Shown here piece after piece: positions 41,936-56,900 of a stretch of DNA of 64,000 nucleotides. Positions within the stretch are counted from its first letter, which is position 1; each line of letters begins with the position of its first letter. A model generated the notes under the pieces. That model had not been told where the DNA came from and searched no databases. It worked only from the letters and a program-made list of their open reading frames with translations. This DNA is from Candidatus Vagococcus giribetii (GTDB taxonomy: Bacteria > Bacillota > Bacilli > Lactobacillales > Vagococcaceae): assembly GCF_017316185.1 (NCBI RefSeq), contig NZ_JAFLVX010000009.1, forward strand, positions 62,001 to 126,000, read 5' to 3'. The position numbers were made by a program, and so were the translations under genes.

Positions 41936-44900
41936 TTAATCTATTTCGTTTTTTCTTCTATGGTAACCAATCATACCTAGAAGTGACATCAGTGATAACC
42001 CTGTTAGCGTCGCTAGCCACTGAGCATCTTCTACCTCACCTGTTTTTGGTAAATAAGAACCTGATTTGTTATTAGATGGAACAGTTGGTTTACTTGGTTC
42101 TTTCGGTTCTTTCGGTTCTTTCGGTTCTTTCGGTTCTTTCGGTTCTTTCGGATCAATTGGTTTATCCGGATTGACTGTATTAATAATATCGTAACCTTCT
42201 ACTTTACTATCATATTTAGCCACATCGCGTTCCACGATTTCGTAATGATACATATTGCCATAGTCATCGTGTTTTGGTAACTCCGTAAAGAAGTATTCCC
42301 AACTATCCTCTGCAGTGATTTCTATTGTATCAAAAGGAACTTGCTCCTTCTTAGCAAATGGTGTTGGCAGATATTCTAAAGTTTGGTATAGATCAACAGT
42401 AATTTTTACTGGACGTAAGCCAAGTTTATCCTCTTTATCTTGCCAAATCTTCTTACCAGAAATCTCAGTCAACTCAGCATCTTTCGTATGATTAGTAATC
42501 ACCACATTATTTCCTGCTGCAACAACATTTGGATCATACTTATCAACAATGTCTTCCACAATTGTGTACACATATTCCTGATTGTTTTCGTCAAATTTTG
42601 GTAAGTAATCAAAACGCGTTTCCCAATTACCTTTTGCGTCTGGTACAATATCACGTTCAATAAATGGCTCTTTACTTTGAATAGCTTTTGATGGACTTTC
42701 TTGATAGACTTTCACTTTTATTGACTCAGGACGTGTGCTATGTTTATTATCCCCATCATCCCAGACTTTTCTGACATGACGTTTAACTACTTCACGGTCA
42801 ATATAAGTATTCGTAATATCATAACCAGCTACACTACTCTCATAATACATTGGTATTTGTTTTTCTTTTACCGAATACGTGTATTCATTTAACTGATCAT
42901 CGTATTTTGGTAAATCTTTAAAGCTATAATGCCAATCACCTGTCTCATCAGCCATAACCTCTACGCTATCAATTGGTGAGTTACCACCATTTTGATACAA
43001 GTCAACGTGAATTGATTTTGGTCTAAGACTAGCTAAATTGTCTTTATCCTTCCAGATTTTTCGACCTTTAACTTCAGTTGTAGTTGAATTGTCGTAGGTA
43101 TTAGTAATATCATAGCCCTCCACTTTTGAAGTGTAATTTGCTACTTGATGCTCTTTCACTGTATAGAGATATTCATCTAACTGCTTATCATATTTTGGTA
43201 AGTCTTTAAATTCATAGGTCCAATTAGTGTCTGCTGTAACTTTACTCATTCGGTACGGTGCTTGGTCTTCTGCTACTTCTGGGTGATCTTTAGTTGTTTG
43301 ATACAACTCAACAAAAATTTCTTTTGGTCGATCACCTAACTTATCATCTTGATCCACCCAGCTTTTCGTTCCTTTAACAGCCACGACTTCACTACTGTGG
43401 TACGTGTTCACAAGATTAGTACCATCTACTGAGGTGATGTAATTTGGCACATTGATTTCTTTCACACTGTAGACATATTCATTGGCTTGACCATCATATT
43501 TTGGTAAGTCTTTGAATTCGTAAGTCCAATCTGTTTTAGCACTAACTTTAGTTGTGACTACTTGATTGTCTTCAATCACTGGTACGCCATCACGTAGTAA
43601 GACAACAGTTACCTCATTTGGACGACCACCTAACTTATCGTTTTGGTCATCCCATGTCTTGGTTCCTTTAATCGATGTTTTATCATCTAATTTAGTCAAG
43701 TAGTTAACAAAGTATGGCGCGCCTTGAATTTCTTCGTATCCGTCTACTTTCTCTTCCTCAACACGATATGTTATCTTATCACCTTTAGCGTCATAAACGG
43801 GTAAGCTCGTAAATTCGTAAGTCCAACCAGTTGCTTCAGTCATTGTCGCTGTCTTAGCTACTTCGTCATTGGCCAATAATGTCACAACTAACGCATCAGG
43901 ACGATCACCTAACTTGTTATTAACATCTTGCCATTCCTTGCTTCCTGTTAATTCAGTCGTTTCTGTATGGTTGTAGAAGTTAGTTAAGTTAAGCTTAACT
44001 TCCTCATCTTCTTTCGTATCTCCAACAACCTCTACTTTAGTATGATAATTTTCAATCGCTAATGTGGCTTCTCCGTTCTCATCTAGGGCCTCTTCTCTTA
44101 CTGTGTAGTGATAAGGATTGCCATCTGGACGATACACTGGATAACCTTCACCTTTATTTGTAAAGGCATATTGCCAAGCATCTGCCTCGCTTGTGATAGC
44201 TGTATCAACAACTAAACGACCATCTCTAACTAAACTAATTTTCAGTGCTGTTGGACGATTTTCTAAAACATTTTGGTCAAATTTCCATGTCTTAGTTCCC
44301 GAGAACATCACTTTTTGATGATTCGTATAGTGGTTAATAATGTAATCATTATCCACAATTTCAGGAGTATACTCTGCGTTTATAACACCTAATGGCTTAA
44401 TCAAATTAGTCATCATCACTTCTTGAACGGTGTACTCAATTAAAGTTCCTTCTGTCGTGTACTTATCTAAGTTCGTAAAATGATACGCCCAATCCTCATC
44501 TGGTTTAAGTGGGTCCACTGAAATCACTTGTGATTCTTGGTAAACACCATCGGCAAATAACTGAATAGTGACTGAGCTAGGGCGTGTGTTGAATTTATTT
44601 TCATAATCATCCCAGACTTTTGTCCCTTCAATTTCCGTCGTCTCATCTTCTGTGAAGGTATTGGTCATTTGAACGGTGTAATTATTACTAGCTTGGATCA
44701 ATTCACGTTTATTTTCATAACCATTAGGCACGTCTTCCACAACATCGTATTGATACAGAACACCTGATTCATCGTATTTTGGTAAGTTCTCAAAAGCATG
44801 TTGCCACTCATTTGAGCTATTTAACACTTTTGTATCAATGCTTCTGCCATCTTGTTTTAGATAAACAGTGATGTTTTCTGGACGAGCGTCTAATTGATTT

Positions 44901-47900
44901 TTACTATGATCCCATGTTTTCTTCACTTTCACTTGTAGTTTTTCCTCATTGCGATAAGTGTTTGTGATATTGGTACTATTTTTCTTTTGCGTTGTCTTGT
45001 AGTGATCCACATGAACTTCTTCTACTGTGTAAACATATTGAGTCCCATCATCACGATTTTTTGGTAAGCCATCAAAGGCATAACTCCATGTGTTACCGTC
45101 AACACCATTGCTCTCATTAATAGTTGTAGTGACTTCTTTACCATTCTCATCAAGCATTGGTTTGCCATCTTGTAGTAACTTAATGGTGATGTCTTCTGGA
45201 CGTGAACTATGAGCGTTACCATAGTCATCCCAAATCTTCAAACCACTAATAGCTGTCTCTTGGTACTTAGCTTTTTTATTGGTAATCACAATCTGTTTCT
45301 CAATTGTTCCTGTTTCAGGATTTACCTGATACGTTGTGAGATAACCACTGATTCCTTCTTCCACAACCATATAGTCGATTTCTTCACCATTGTTATCGTA
45401 TTTTGGTAACTCATCAAAAGTATGTGACCACTTATTCTTGTCATTTAACATTTTTGATTGATCAACGACACCATCATCATCTAGATCATAATCACCATTC
45501 ATCAACAATTGCACTTGAATCTCTTTTGGACGTTCTTTATCTTTATTGTCTGTATCATCCCAGACTTTAAGAACAGAGATTTTCGTTGTTTCTTTGTTGG
45601 TGTATGTATTGGTAATATTGTTGCCCTCAATAGTTGTCTCATATTCAGGTACTTTATCTTCTTCAATGGAATACTTGATTTCAAGACCTGCTTCATCGTA
45701 TTTGAATAAGTCATTGAACTCATATTTCCATTCATCACCTGTTACTTCTTGACTAGCAACTTGTTCTTTCACTACCTTACCTTCTGCGTCTTTAACCTCT
45801 TTCATTAAGTTCACAGTAATACTTTCAGGACGTAGTTTAAATTTATCGTTGTAATCAACCCATGTCTTCTCACCTGAAACAGAAATTTTAACTGGTTTAG
45901 TAAAAGTATTTGTCACATTCATCCCATCTGTTACTGATTCATAACCATTTGGTACACCAATCTCTTCTGCTGTATAAAGATATTCCTTACCTGTTTCATC
46001 AAATTTCGGTAATTCTTTGAATTCATAGCGCCAATCAGTGTCTTCAGTTGCAACTGCTTGAACTAACTTACCATCAATTGACATTGGGTTACCATTTTGT
46101 AATAACTGAATCGTCACAGATGTTGGACGTTCTTCTAAAGCATTCGTACCGTGATGCCATGTTTTTTCTCCAGCAACACTAATTGTATCTGTATTTTGGA
46201 ATTCATTATTAATATCATGTCCTGAGTAAGTTGGTTTATAACCGGACTGCTCATCAGTAGCAATGATATCTTCGCTCAATTCCTCTTTAACCGTATAGAC
46301 ATATTTCGTTAATGTCTTTGGATTATACTCTGGTAAACCAGTAAACGCATATGTCCAATCTGGTGCAGTGACTAGTTCTTGCTTGAACTCATTACCATCT
46401 TGTAACAAGTGCACCTTAATTGATTCTGGTCGTTTGTTAAAACCGTTGTCACTATCAGCCCATGTTTTTTCTCCGTCAACTTCTACTTCTGTCCTTGGAT
46501 TTGCCTTATTGGTAATAGTAAAGCCATTTGACCCATCTTCTGTAATCGTTGTGTCGTAATAAAGGACTGCATCTTCTTTCACAGTATAGATATATTTCAC
46601 CATTGTTTCAGGATTGAATTCATCTAATTCTGTAAAAGTATAGTTCCAATTAGCACTTGCCTTATCTCCTGTAAGAACTTCTTCTTTGAATGCAACGCCA
46701 TCTCTAAAGAGAGTCAATGTAATCGATTCTGGTCTTAAGTTATTATTTGGCTCATCCCACTTCTTAATGACAGGAATAGAGATTTTACGTTGTTGCTGGG
46801 TATTAACAATATCCCTATCCGTTGTAGTTGGTTGGTAAACTGTTTCGTTTTTACCAGTGATTTGTGTATTGACCTGACCGTCATCTCCTATCTCAACAAC
46901 ACGGTATTGGTAATAATTCCCCGCATCATCAACAATGTCCTGACCAACAAAGTTATACTCCCAATTGCCATCTTTATCAGGTGTTACTTCAGTCACTTTA
47001 TCAACATTTTGCCACTTCGTACTTGTCGTTAGTTCTTTATCAGTTGTTCGTTGAAGTTGGATCTTGATTGACTCTGGACGATTGGCTTCATCAACATCTA
47101 CCCATGATTTTCTACCAGTGATATCCATTGTTGTTGCTCCGTCAAAGCTATTGTGAATCACAAATTCATTTTTAGTTGGTTGCTCAATCGTTGTTGTGTA
47201 ATCATCGACTTCTTTTTCTTTCACCGTATAGATGTACTCATTTAGTTCTTGGTCGTATTTTGGTAACTCTTTATATGTGTATGACCAATTCCCCTCTTTG
47301 TCTGGCTTAATTTCTTTTGTTCCCTCTGACATTAAGGAATCATTTTGATACAACTCAATGATGATCGACTCTGGACGCGTGTTTAAATGATTATTTAAAT
47401 CACCATGCCAATTTTTAACCACGGATACCTCTACTTTTTGGTCATTAATATAGGTATTCGTTAGGTTCACCACAGATTCTTTCTCATCATACTCTGTGGT
47501 ATATCCAGGGACTTTTGTCTCTGTTACCGTATACGTATAAGCATCTAGTTTCTCATCGTATTTTGGTAAATCTTTAAATTCATAGGTCCAGTTACCTTTT
47601 TTATCTGGTTTGACTGTTTGAGTTTGATAAGGTTCTTTTCCACCATTTTGATATAGATTGACTTCAATGCTCGTTGGACGTGTTTTGATTTTATTATCAA
47701 AATCACCTTTCCATGTCTTCTCACCGGTTACAGTTGTCTTGTCTATATTTTGGTACGTATTAGTAATTCTATGACCACCATCAGATGATGTTGTTTCATA
47801 GTTAGGGACTGCTTTTTCTTTAGCAATATAAGAATAAGCATCTAGCTTCTCATCGTATTTTGGTAAGTTATCAAATTCATAGGTCCAATTACCATCTTTA

Positions 47901-50900
47901 TCTGGTTTAACTTCTTGACTGGCAAAGACTTCTTGACCTTCTGTTATGTCAGTTTGACCTTTGACTAGTTGGTAGAGATTAATCGTAATGCTTTCAGGAC
48001 GAGTCTCTAATTTATTGCCCTTATCGACCCAAATCTTTTTACCTCTAAAATCTGTTACTTCATCATTCTTATACGTATTTGTGATCGTATAATCAGGCGC
48101 ATTCTCAACAGATGAATCATAATGAGGCACATCTTCTTCTTTAATCACATAAGTATATTCTTTTAATTCCTCATTATATTTTGGTAAATTCTCAAATGTA
48201 TAAACCCAATTTTGATCTTTACCAGGTGTCACTGATTGGGTCTTGAAAGGTTGTTGATCCTTCTCAATTTCTTTTTGACCTGGATTCAATTGATACAACT
48301 CAACTGTAATAGCCTTAGGGCGCGAGTTAACTTTATTTGATTGATCACCTTTCCAGATTTTCTGACCTGAAACAGACGTCTTATCATTGTTGATATATGT
48401 GTTTATAATAGTTGTTCCATCTACTGTTGATTCATAATTAGATACTGGCACTTCTTCAACAGTATAGATGTACTCATTTCCTTTACTATCATATTTAGCT
48501 AAGTCTTTAAATTCGTACGTCCAATCATCACCCTTGATTTCCTGCTTAACTACTTCACCTGTCACCACATCAATCATTGGTATGCCGTTACGATAAAGTT
48601 CAATCGTCACACTATCAGGTCGTTTGTTTAGACTATTATCTTGATCTTTCCAAATTTTCTGACCTGAAATAGCTGTTTTTTCATCCAGTTGTTTCAATCT
48701 ATTGAAGAAGTTTGGTGCTCCTTGAATCTGCTCATACCCAGTAGTTGTTTCTTCCTCAATGCGATAAGTAATTTTTTCGCCTTCTTTGTCATAGACTGGC
48801 AATTCGCTAAACTCATATTTCCACTCATTAGCTTCATTCAGTGTTTCTGTTTTAACAACTTTCTCATTTGCGTATAGAGTTACTTTTAATTCTGTTGGTC
48901 GCTGACCAAATTTGTCATCTGCATCTTCCCATGTCTTACTTCCAGAGAACTGTGTTTTTTCCGTGTGTTCATACGTATTTGTCACATTGATTTCAACGTT
49001 ATTATCTTTAGATATATCGCCAATTACTTCCATACTTGGTCGGTAGTTTTCAATTCCTAAAATAACATTGCCTTCTTGATCAATAGCTTCTTCTCTCAAC
49101 GTATAAACAAACAAGCTACCATCTGGTCGGTAAACAGAATATCCTGCCCCCTTATTAGTAAACTCATACTCCCATTTACTCTCTTTGTTAGTCGTTGTCA
49201 TATCAACGACATAGCGACCATCTCTGACTAACATCATGTTCAGAGCTTCTGGGCGTTTGTCTAATACATTTTGGTCATACTTCCATGTTTTCTTACCTGA
49301 GAAGTTAACTGTTTTGTTATTACGATACGTGTTTACAATGGATTCATTTCCAATGATTTCTGCCGTATACTCTACTTGTTGACCTGGTAATACTTCTTTA
49401 GGATCAACAAAAATTACTTCTTTAACGGTATACTCAATTTCTTTACCGTCTTTATCAAACTTATCTAAGTTATCAAAGTTATATGTCCAAGGAGCATCAG
49501 GATTCAATACATCTCCATGAATGTTTTCTTGTTTTAAGAATTTTTCATTAGCGAATAATTGAATCGTCACAGCACTTGGTCGAGTATTATGATCATTGTC
49601 ATAGTCATCCCAAATTTTTTCCCCGTTAATTGAGGTTAATTCTTTTTCCACAAAGGTGTTAGTTAATGTCACTGTGTAGTTGTTTTTACCATCTGATTCA
49701 AGCTTACGCTCGTTGTCATACCCTTCAGGTACTTTTTCGATCACATCATAACGATATTCAACACCAACACCGTCATAGACTTCTAATTTTTCAAAAGTAT
49801 GTTGGTAGTCGTTAGCTTCATTCAAGATAGCTTCTTCTAAGACTGTCTCATCTCTTAGTAATTGAACCACAATGTTTTTTGGACGTTTAGTTGCATCATT
49901 ATGATCGTGATTCCACTCTTTTTTCACCGTCACATTAGCTTGAGCTGAACGATGGTATTTATTAGTAATGTTGGTTCCTTCTACTTTTGACTCATAAACA
50001 GAATCCTTTGGTAAATGTTCAACAACAGTGTATGTATATTTCTCACCCTTTTCGTCATTTAAGAGTAAGTCTTGGAAAGAATATTCCCAATTATCTTTAG
50101 CACTAGTCGTTGTGGTTGTTTTAGTTTTACCAGCTTCTTCTGAGAATGATTGACCATTTCGTAAGGCTTCAATCTCCACTGTTTCTGGACGAAGTTTAGC
50201 CACGTCATTATGGTCATCCCAAATTTTGATACCACTAATAATAGTCATATCTGGTTTAGGCTCTGTATTACTAATCACAACTGTTGTGTCTCCTGTTGTC
50301 TTATCAATAGCTAACTCATAGTCCGTTTCATAATCAGTTATACCTTCTTCAATAACTGTGTACTCATACTTATCACCATTGTTGTCATATCTTGGTAAGT
50401 CAGTAAATGTATGTTGCCAGTTATTTTTTTGATTTAGCTCCACTACTTTTTTCCCTGAATATTCAAAATCAGTTTTACCATTTTGCAATAAAGTGACTTT
50501 GATTTTACCCACTGGTGCTTCTGATAATTCATTGTGTTTGTAATCAAACCACTTCTTCATCACATCAACTTTCACTTTATCTGTATTGACGTATGTATTA
50601 TAGATATTGTTACCATTGATGGTTGTTTCATATTGGTTGAGAGCAGTTGATTCTACCTCTTTAACAGAATACTCTATTACTTTTCCATCAGTATCGAATT
50701 TATCTAAACTAGTAAATGAATACTTCCAATGACCTCTAAGATCTTTAGTTACTTTTTGTGTTTGACCAGTAGAAACAACTTGATTTGTTTTATTGTCTTT
50801 CTTCATTAGTTCGACTTTAATGCTTGACGGACGTGTTTTAAACTTGTTGTCATAGTCATCCCAAATCTTCTCACCTGAGATAGCCGTTTTAACTGGTTTA

Positions 50901-53900
50901 TTAAAGGTATTATGTATATCTGTTCCTGTAACCACTGTTTTGTAATCTCCAGAGACGTCTTTGCCATTAACAGTTATGCCAATCTCTTTGACTGTATACT
51001 GATACTCATGAGAAAAATCATCAAATTGGGGTAAATCTTTAAACTCGTAAGTCCAATTTTCTTTTGCTGTTACTGTTTGTGTCTTACCAGTCATTGGTGA
51101 TCCGTCTTGTAATAACTGGACTGTCACTGCATCCGGACGCTTACTTGCCTCATTAGTACCATGATCCCATGTTTTAGTTCCTGACACATCGACTTTAGCA
51201 GTATTTTGGAAGACATTTCTAATATCATAACCACTGTACTCAGGGACATAGCCAGGTTGACTATCTGAGCCAACCAAGTCTTTTGGTAGTTCTTCTTCCA
51301 CTGTATAAACGTAGTCTTCTTTTGTCTCTTTATTAATTTTGGATAGATCCGTAAAACTGTACTTCCAATCAGTAGACTCATCTACTACTGTATAAATAGC
51401 TTCATTATTAGCGTCGTTTACTCTTTGACCATCACGTAGCAAATAAATTTTGACTGATGATGGACGTTTCTTAAAGGAGTTATTATTATCTATCCACTCT
51501 TTTTCACCTGAAATATTAATTTTAGGGTCATATGTGTTTTTAATATCCATACCATTTACTTCTGATGTATAGCCAGGAGGAACACTTCCCTCTATTACTG
51601 TGTAATTATATGTGTGACCTTTGCCATCATCTTTTGGTAAATCATTAAAGGTATACTCCCAATTCTTGTTAGCATTAGTCGTTGTTTTTTTTATTTCAGT
51701 GTTATCTTGTAATAACTTAACTTCAATTGAACCAGGACGATTAGCTGCTATGTCTCCTGACCAAGTTTTTTCACCCGACTTAGAGATTAATTCTGGCCCT
51801 TTTAACTTATTAGTAATATCATACTTCCCAGGTCCTCCGCTTTGCTCATACCCTGTTGGTACATTAACTTCTTTTACACTATAAGTATTTTTATCACCCA
51901 TCTCATCATACTCTGGTAAATCTTTAAACTCATATTCCCAATAGGGTGCTCTTGCCTTTGTTGAATCAATTTCATAACCATTACAGTACAAGTCAATTGT
52001 TACTTCTCTTGGTCGTTTACTATCATCGTTATCTTCCCAATGTTTTTCTCCTGCAATATTAATCTTTGTTTTTGGTATATCTTTATAAGTATTTGTTACA
52101 GTTAATGTTTTTCCATCTATTGAATAGGACGGTGTGTAACCAGTAGGTTTATAAAATTCATTAACACTATATTCATACTCTTCACCATTCTCATCATACT
52201 TATCTAAATCAGTAAAAACATGTTGCCACTGATTATACTCATTTAAATTGGCTACATCTATATACCCTCCGTTTCTATAAAGATCGACAGATACGCTTGG
52301 ACGATATCTATCGGACCCTTTGATTGCTTCATCATTCGCCCATTCTTTTTTGACAACAATCGTTACTTTGTCAGATGAATCAAAAGTGTTCACAATATCA
52401 TAACCACTAATCATTGTCTCATAACCAGGAACTTTAACTTCTTTTACTGTATAAATAATATCATTACCATCAGAGTCTTTAGCATCTAAATCGGCAAACT
52501 CATATTTCCAATTTTTGGAAGCATTAGTTGTCGTTGATTTAATCTCTTTTCCATTCGCTAATAAGTTAACTGTAATAGATGAAGGACGATACTCTTTATC
52601 ATCTTCATCACCCACCCATCTCTTTTCACCTGAAACAGTGACTTTACTATAAGTATTAATAATATTCATTCCATTAATTTCAGATGTATAGCCTTCTGGT
52701 ATATTTTTTTCTTTTACTGTGTACTCATAAGTATGGCCTTCACCATCATTTTTTGGTAAGTTATCAAAACGATATTCCCAATCATCCGCTTTTGCTGTCG
52801 TTGTTTTAAACAGTTTGCCATCTTGCAATAACTGGATATCAATTGAACTTGGACGGTTACTTTCTTTGTCCCCTCTCCAAGTTTTTTTACCTGATTTTGA
52901 AATTAATTCCGGTCCTTTATATGTATTGGTAATGGTTGACGTACCTCTAGATTCTTCGTTCTTACCTACATAATCTATTGGAACCTTTACTTCATTAGCA
53001 AAATAACGATATTCATCTGATGTTCCTTTTTTATTTTTAGGTAAATTTTTATAAGTATATGACCAGTCGTTTTCTTTGTTAAGTTTCACTGTATCTAGAT
53101 ACGCTTCTTCATCTTCAGCACCTATATAACGATAAAGTTGAACTTCTATTTCAGTTGGACGATTAATTTCTTTATCACCCACCCAATGTTTCACTACTTT
53201 ATGGTTTACAACCTCTTCTTTAGGTGGTGTGTAAGTGTTGGTAATATCCATACCATTAGCCTCAGAATCATAACCATTTGGTACACTGATTTCTTTCACT
53301 GTATAAGTGTAGTCATTTCCTGCCCCATCATCTTTTGGTAAATCTTTAAATGTGTATGACCAATCATTAGCTGATGTCACTGTTTGAGTTTTATAGTTAT
53401 TACCATTTCTTAATAACTGGACTTCAATTGAACCAGGGCGATCAGTTACTTTGTCTCCTGACCAAGTTTTTTTACCCGACTTAGAAATTAATTCAACTTC
53501 TTTATACGTATTAGTAATATCATACTCTCCAGGCCCACTACTAAATTCATATCCCGCAGGAATATTCACTTCATCTATCGTATAAACGTAATCATGACCT
53601 TTGCCATCGTCTTTTGGTAAATTTTTAAATTCATAATCCCAATAAGGGCCTGCTATTACTGTTGAATCAATTTCGGTACCATCTTGTTGTAAGGTGATGA
53701 TTAGATGAGCAGGACGTTTACTCTCATTTTTATCATCCCAGTGTTTTTTTCCTTTAATATTGATAGTTTCAATCCCTGGCTCAATGTAGGTATTGGTGAT
53801 AACCCACCCCTCACGCGTCTCTACTACTCCACTTGTATAATTGGGAATTTCGACTTCTTCAATGGTATAAGTAATATCATTTCCTTTAGAATCTTCTTTA

Positions 53901-56900
53901 GCTAAATTCGTAAAGGTATGTTTGTAATCATTTGACATGTTTAACTCTGCTGAAGCTTCTCTTGTACCATTGGCGTATAAAACAACTGTTACAGATGGTG
54001 TCGCTCCTGGTGCATTCACCCAAATCTTCTGAACAGGTACACTCACTGAATCAGGTGTTATATATGTATTGGTGACAACCCAACCATTATTATTTCCTGA
54101 AGTAGAGGTTGTATAACCATCTACTTTATCTTCTTTTATTTCATATTTAATCTCTTTGCCGCCTTGTTTTTCAGGTAAGTTTTTAAACGCTCCTTTATAG
54201 TTATTAGATTCTCTTAAGATCATGGCCTCTTTTTCAACATCATTAGCAAATAATCTAACAGTTACATTTGGTGTTGGTTTACTACTCGGAACTTCTTTCC
54301 ATTGTTTCTCCACTGGTATATCAATAAATATTTCTGGATCAACTGGAGGACTTCCTTCCTCAGGGTTTTCAATTACTTGAACAAATTCATTCGTACTGTC
54401 CCCCGACACATTAATTACTTTGCCTTCTTTAAGCTCGTTAGAAATCTCATAACCAGATGGCGCTTTTGTTTCTACTAATAAGTATGTACCACTGGTCAAT
54501 TTAGTAAATCTTGCTCGACCATCACCATCTGTTGTCCCGTGATCAACTACCTTATTAATATCTTTTTTATCCCCACGATATAGTGTGAATTCTGCATCAC
54601 GTAATTTTGTGTTTGCATTACTTGCTGACACTTTTTCAATCACTAAATCTCGTGTTTTACCAATAATTTCACCACCACTACCAGGTACTTGAACTGGCAC
54701 CTGAATTTTGATTGGTTTACCTGTTGTGATAATACGATCTGCTGTAATTCGAACACTATTTTTAATCGGTACATTGTCTAACGGATAAGAATTACTTGGA
54801 AAGAAAATCTCACCACGATACGTTAGAATCAAATGTTGCGTCACATCATTTTTCATTTTTATTGTAAAATAACGTTCTGTGTGATCTAAATCATAATCAA
54901 TACCTTCTAGTAACCTATTACCAAATAAATCTTTTATGGCAATACTTTCACGTAAAACACGTTGATTTTCCCAACTATCGTCATAAATAGTAACATTTGA
55001 TAAATGATAACCATGTTCATTGATATCAACTTGCCAGTCCACGTATTTGCCGTCTACATTCGTTCCTGATTTTTTCAAGAAGGACTCATTGACATTACCA
55101 ATACTTAAAGACGCTGACGCTTTTACTTCTTCTTTTTGCAGACGGTCTGTATAGTAAGCTGTATTCGTTATTGGTTCTGATTGATACGGAGCTAGTGGAT
55201 CATCAAGGCTTGTTCTAAAAATTAACTTCTCTCCACTAAAAGCTTCCATATCCGTGATTTGTAACTCATTTGTCTGACTGTCATAGTCAATTTTTGCCTT
55301 AGAATCAGGTCGTAGTAATTGTCCTGTCCCAGAATATAGCTCTGCTGAACCTTCTACATAGGTTTGTCCAGGTTGAATAGGATCTCTTAATAAATTTTGA
55401 TCTGCCATAGGTGTTTTACCATCTCCATTGACAGTTACTGTCCACTCTATTTCATTTTCCTTTGGAATCAATTTACCCGATTTAGTTATGGTAATGTCTG
55501 TTCCAGTTGTATGAATATAATCAAATGCGTAATCTACGTCTTGTTCTCCTTTATGCCAATAATCATACGTCACACTATTATCTGTTGAGCCACGACCAAC
55601 CATTGAATCATAACTAATACTATAATGATCACTTGTTGGATGATCATAAGTTAGTACAAAACGGTCAATCTCTGGTAAATCAGGATGCGGACCTAACCAC
55701 TGAACCTTATATTCTGAAGGTGAAACAACCTGTCCGGTTGTCTTATTAGTCACGACCAATGTGTCTTTTTTAAATTCACCATTCTTCAATAAATCTTCTA
55801 TTTGCCATTTGTCTAAAGCTATTTTTTCTTTATTCACATCCACTGTCCAATTAACTAAGTAGTCACCCATTTTTTTATGTGTCTTACTCACTGAACTGGT
55901 TTCGTCTCCCGGACCTGGTCCAGGACCCGGTCCTTCTCCACCATCATTAGGTGTGTCTTTTTGAACAATTACTTTTTGCCCACCTGATATAACTGTATTC
56001 TTAGCATAGCTAGCAGCCAAATTAGTTCTGTTTGACTTATAGGTGATCACTACTCTTTGATTCACATCTTCATCAAACTGAAAATCAAAAGATCTACCTT
56101 CATCTTTTGTTGTCACTGTATGTTTTAAGTTTGGTTCTACAGTAATTGAATCCTCAATGACTGTTCCGTAGGTTAGCGTATCTGTAAATTTCGCATCTTC
56201 TTGTTTAATGTGTAGCCCATTAGGATTATAAATAATTTTCCATTCAATCTCTTGTTTATCCGCATCAAACTCCCCTGCTTCTTTTTCAATAATGTTGTAT
56301 TTATTATCTCTTTCAAAAGAAGCTGAAGCAGACTCTCCCACATTTTTTCCACTAGTACCTATGTTAGCATTTAGAAAAATTTGATTGGTTACTTCCCCTT
56401 TAGCACCGTAAATTAAAGGTGTTTCTAAATACATCACATAAGGCTTATCAATAGATGTCATACCAATATCTAGCAGTCCATCTTTACCAGCAACTGGGTT
56501 ATTAACAGAAATTTCTCTACCTTCTTCAACTCGTCCATCCATATAGACAGTTGCCTCAACTAACTTAGTAATTTTAATACTTTCTGCTGCATTATTTCCA
56601 CCACTGTTTTCTTCTGGTTTATGAGTTGTTTTATCTTCTAGACGTAAATCATTCATCTTTAAAGAGTTAGGATTAATTAAAACTTTCCACGTTGGTACGT
56701 CTCCCTTTAACTCCACAAATTCTTTTTGAATATAACTTTTATTGTCTCCAGCAATCCAGATAATCGTATCTTCCGTATTCGTTACATCTGGGATTGTAAT
56801 TGGATAGCCACCTGGAATCGTGATTTTTTTATTTTCCACCGACATTGAAAAATAAATTCGACCATCTACATCATCATGCCTATGAACATTGTCATTAAAA

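Noticed and set aside
44880-55590. Numerous short open frames on both strands inside the 40-Cna_B gene
   Set aside because: They have no ribosome binding sites, no recognisable domains and encode cysteine- or phenylalanine-rich nonsense typical of antisense reading.
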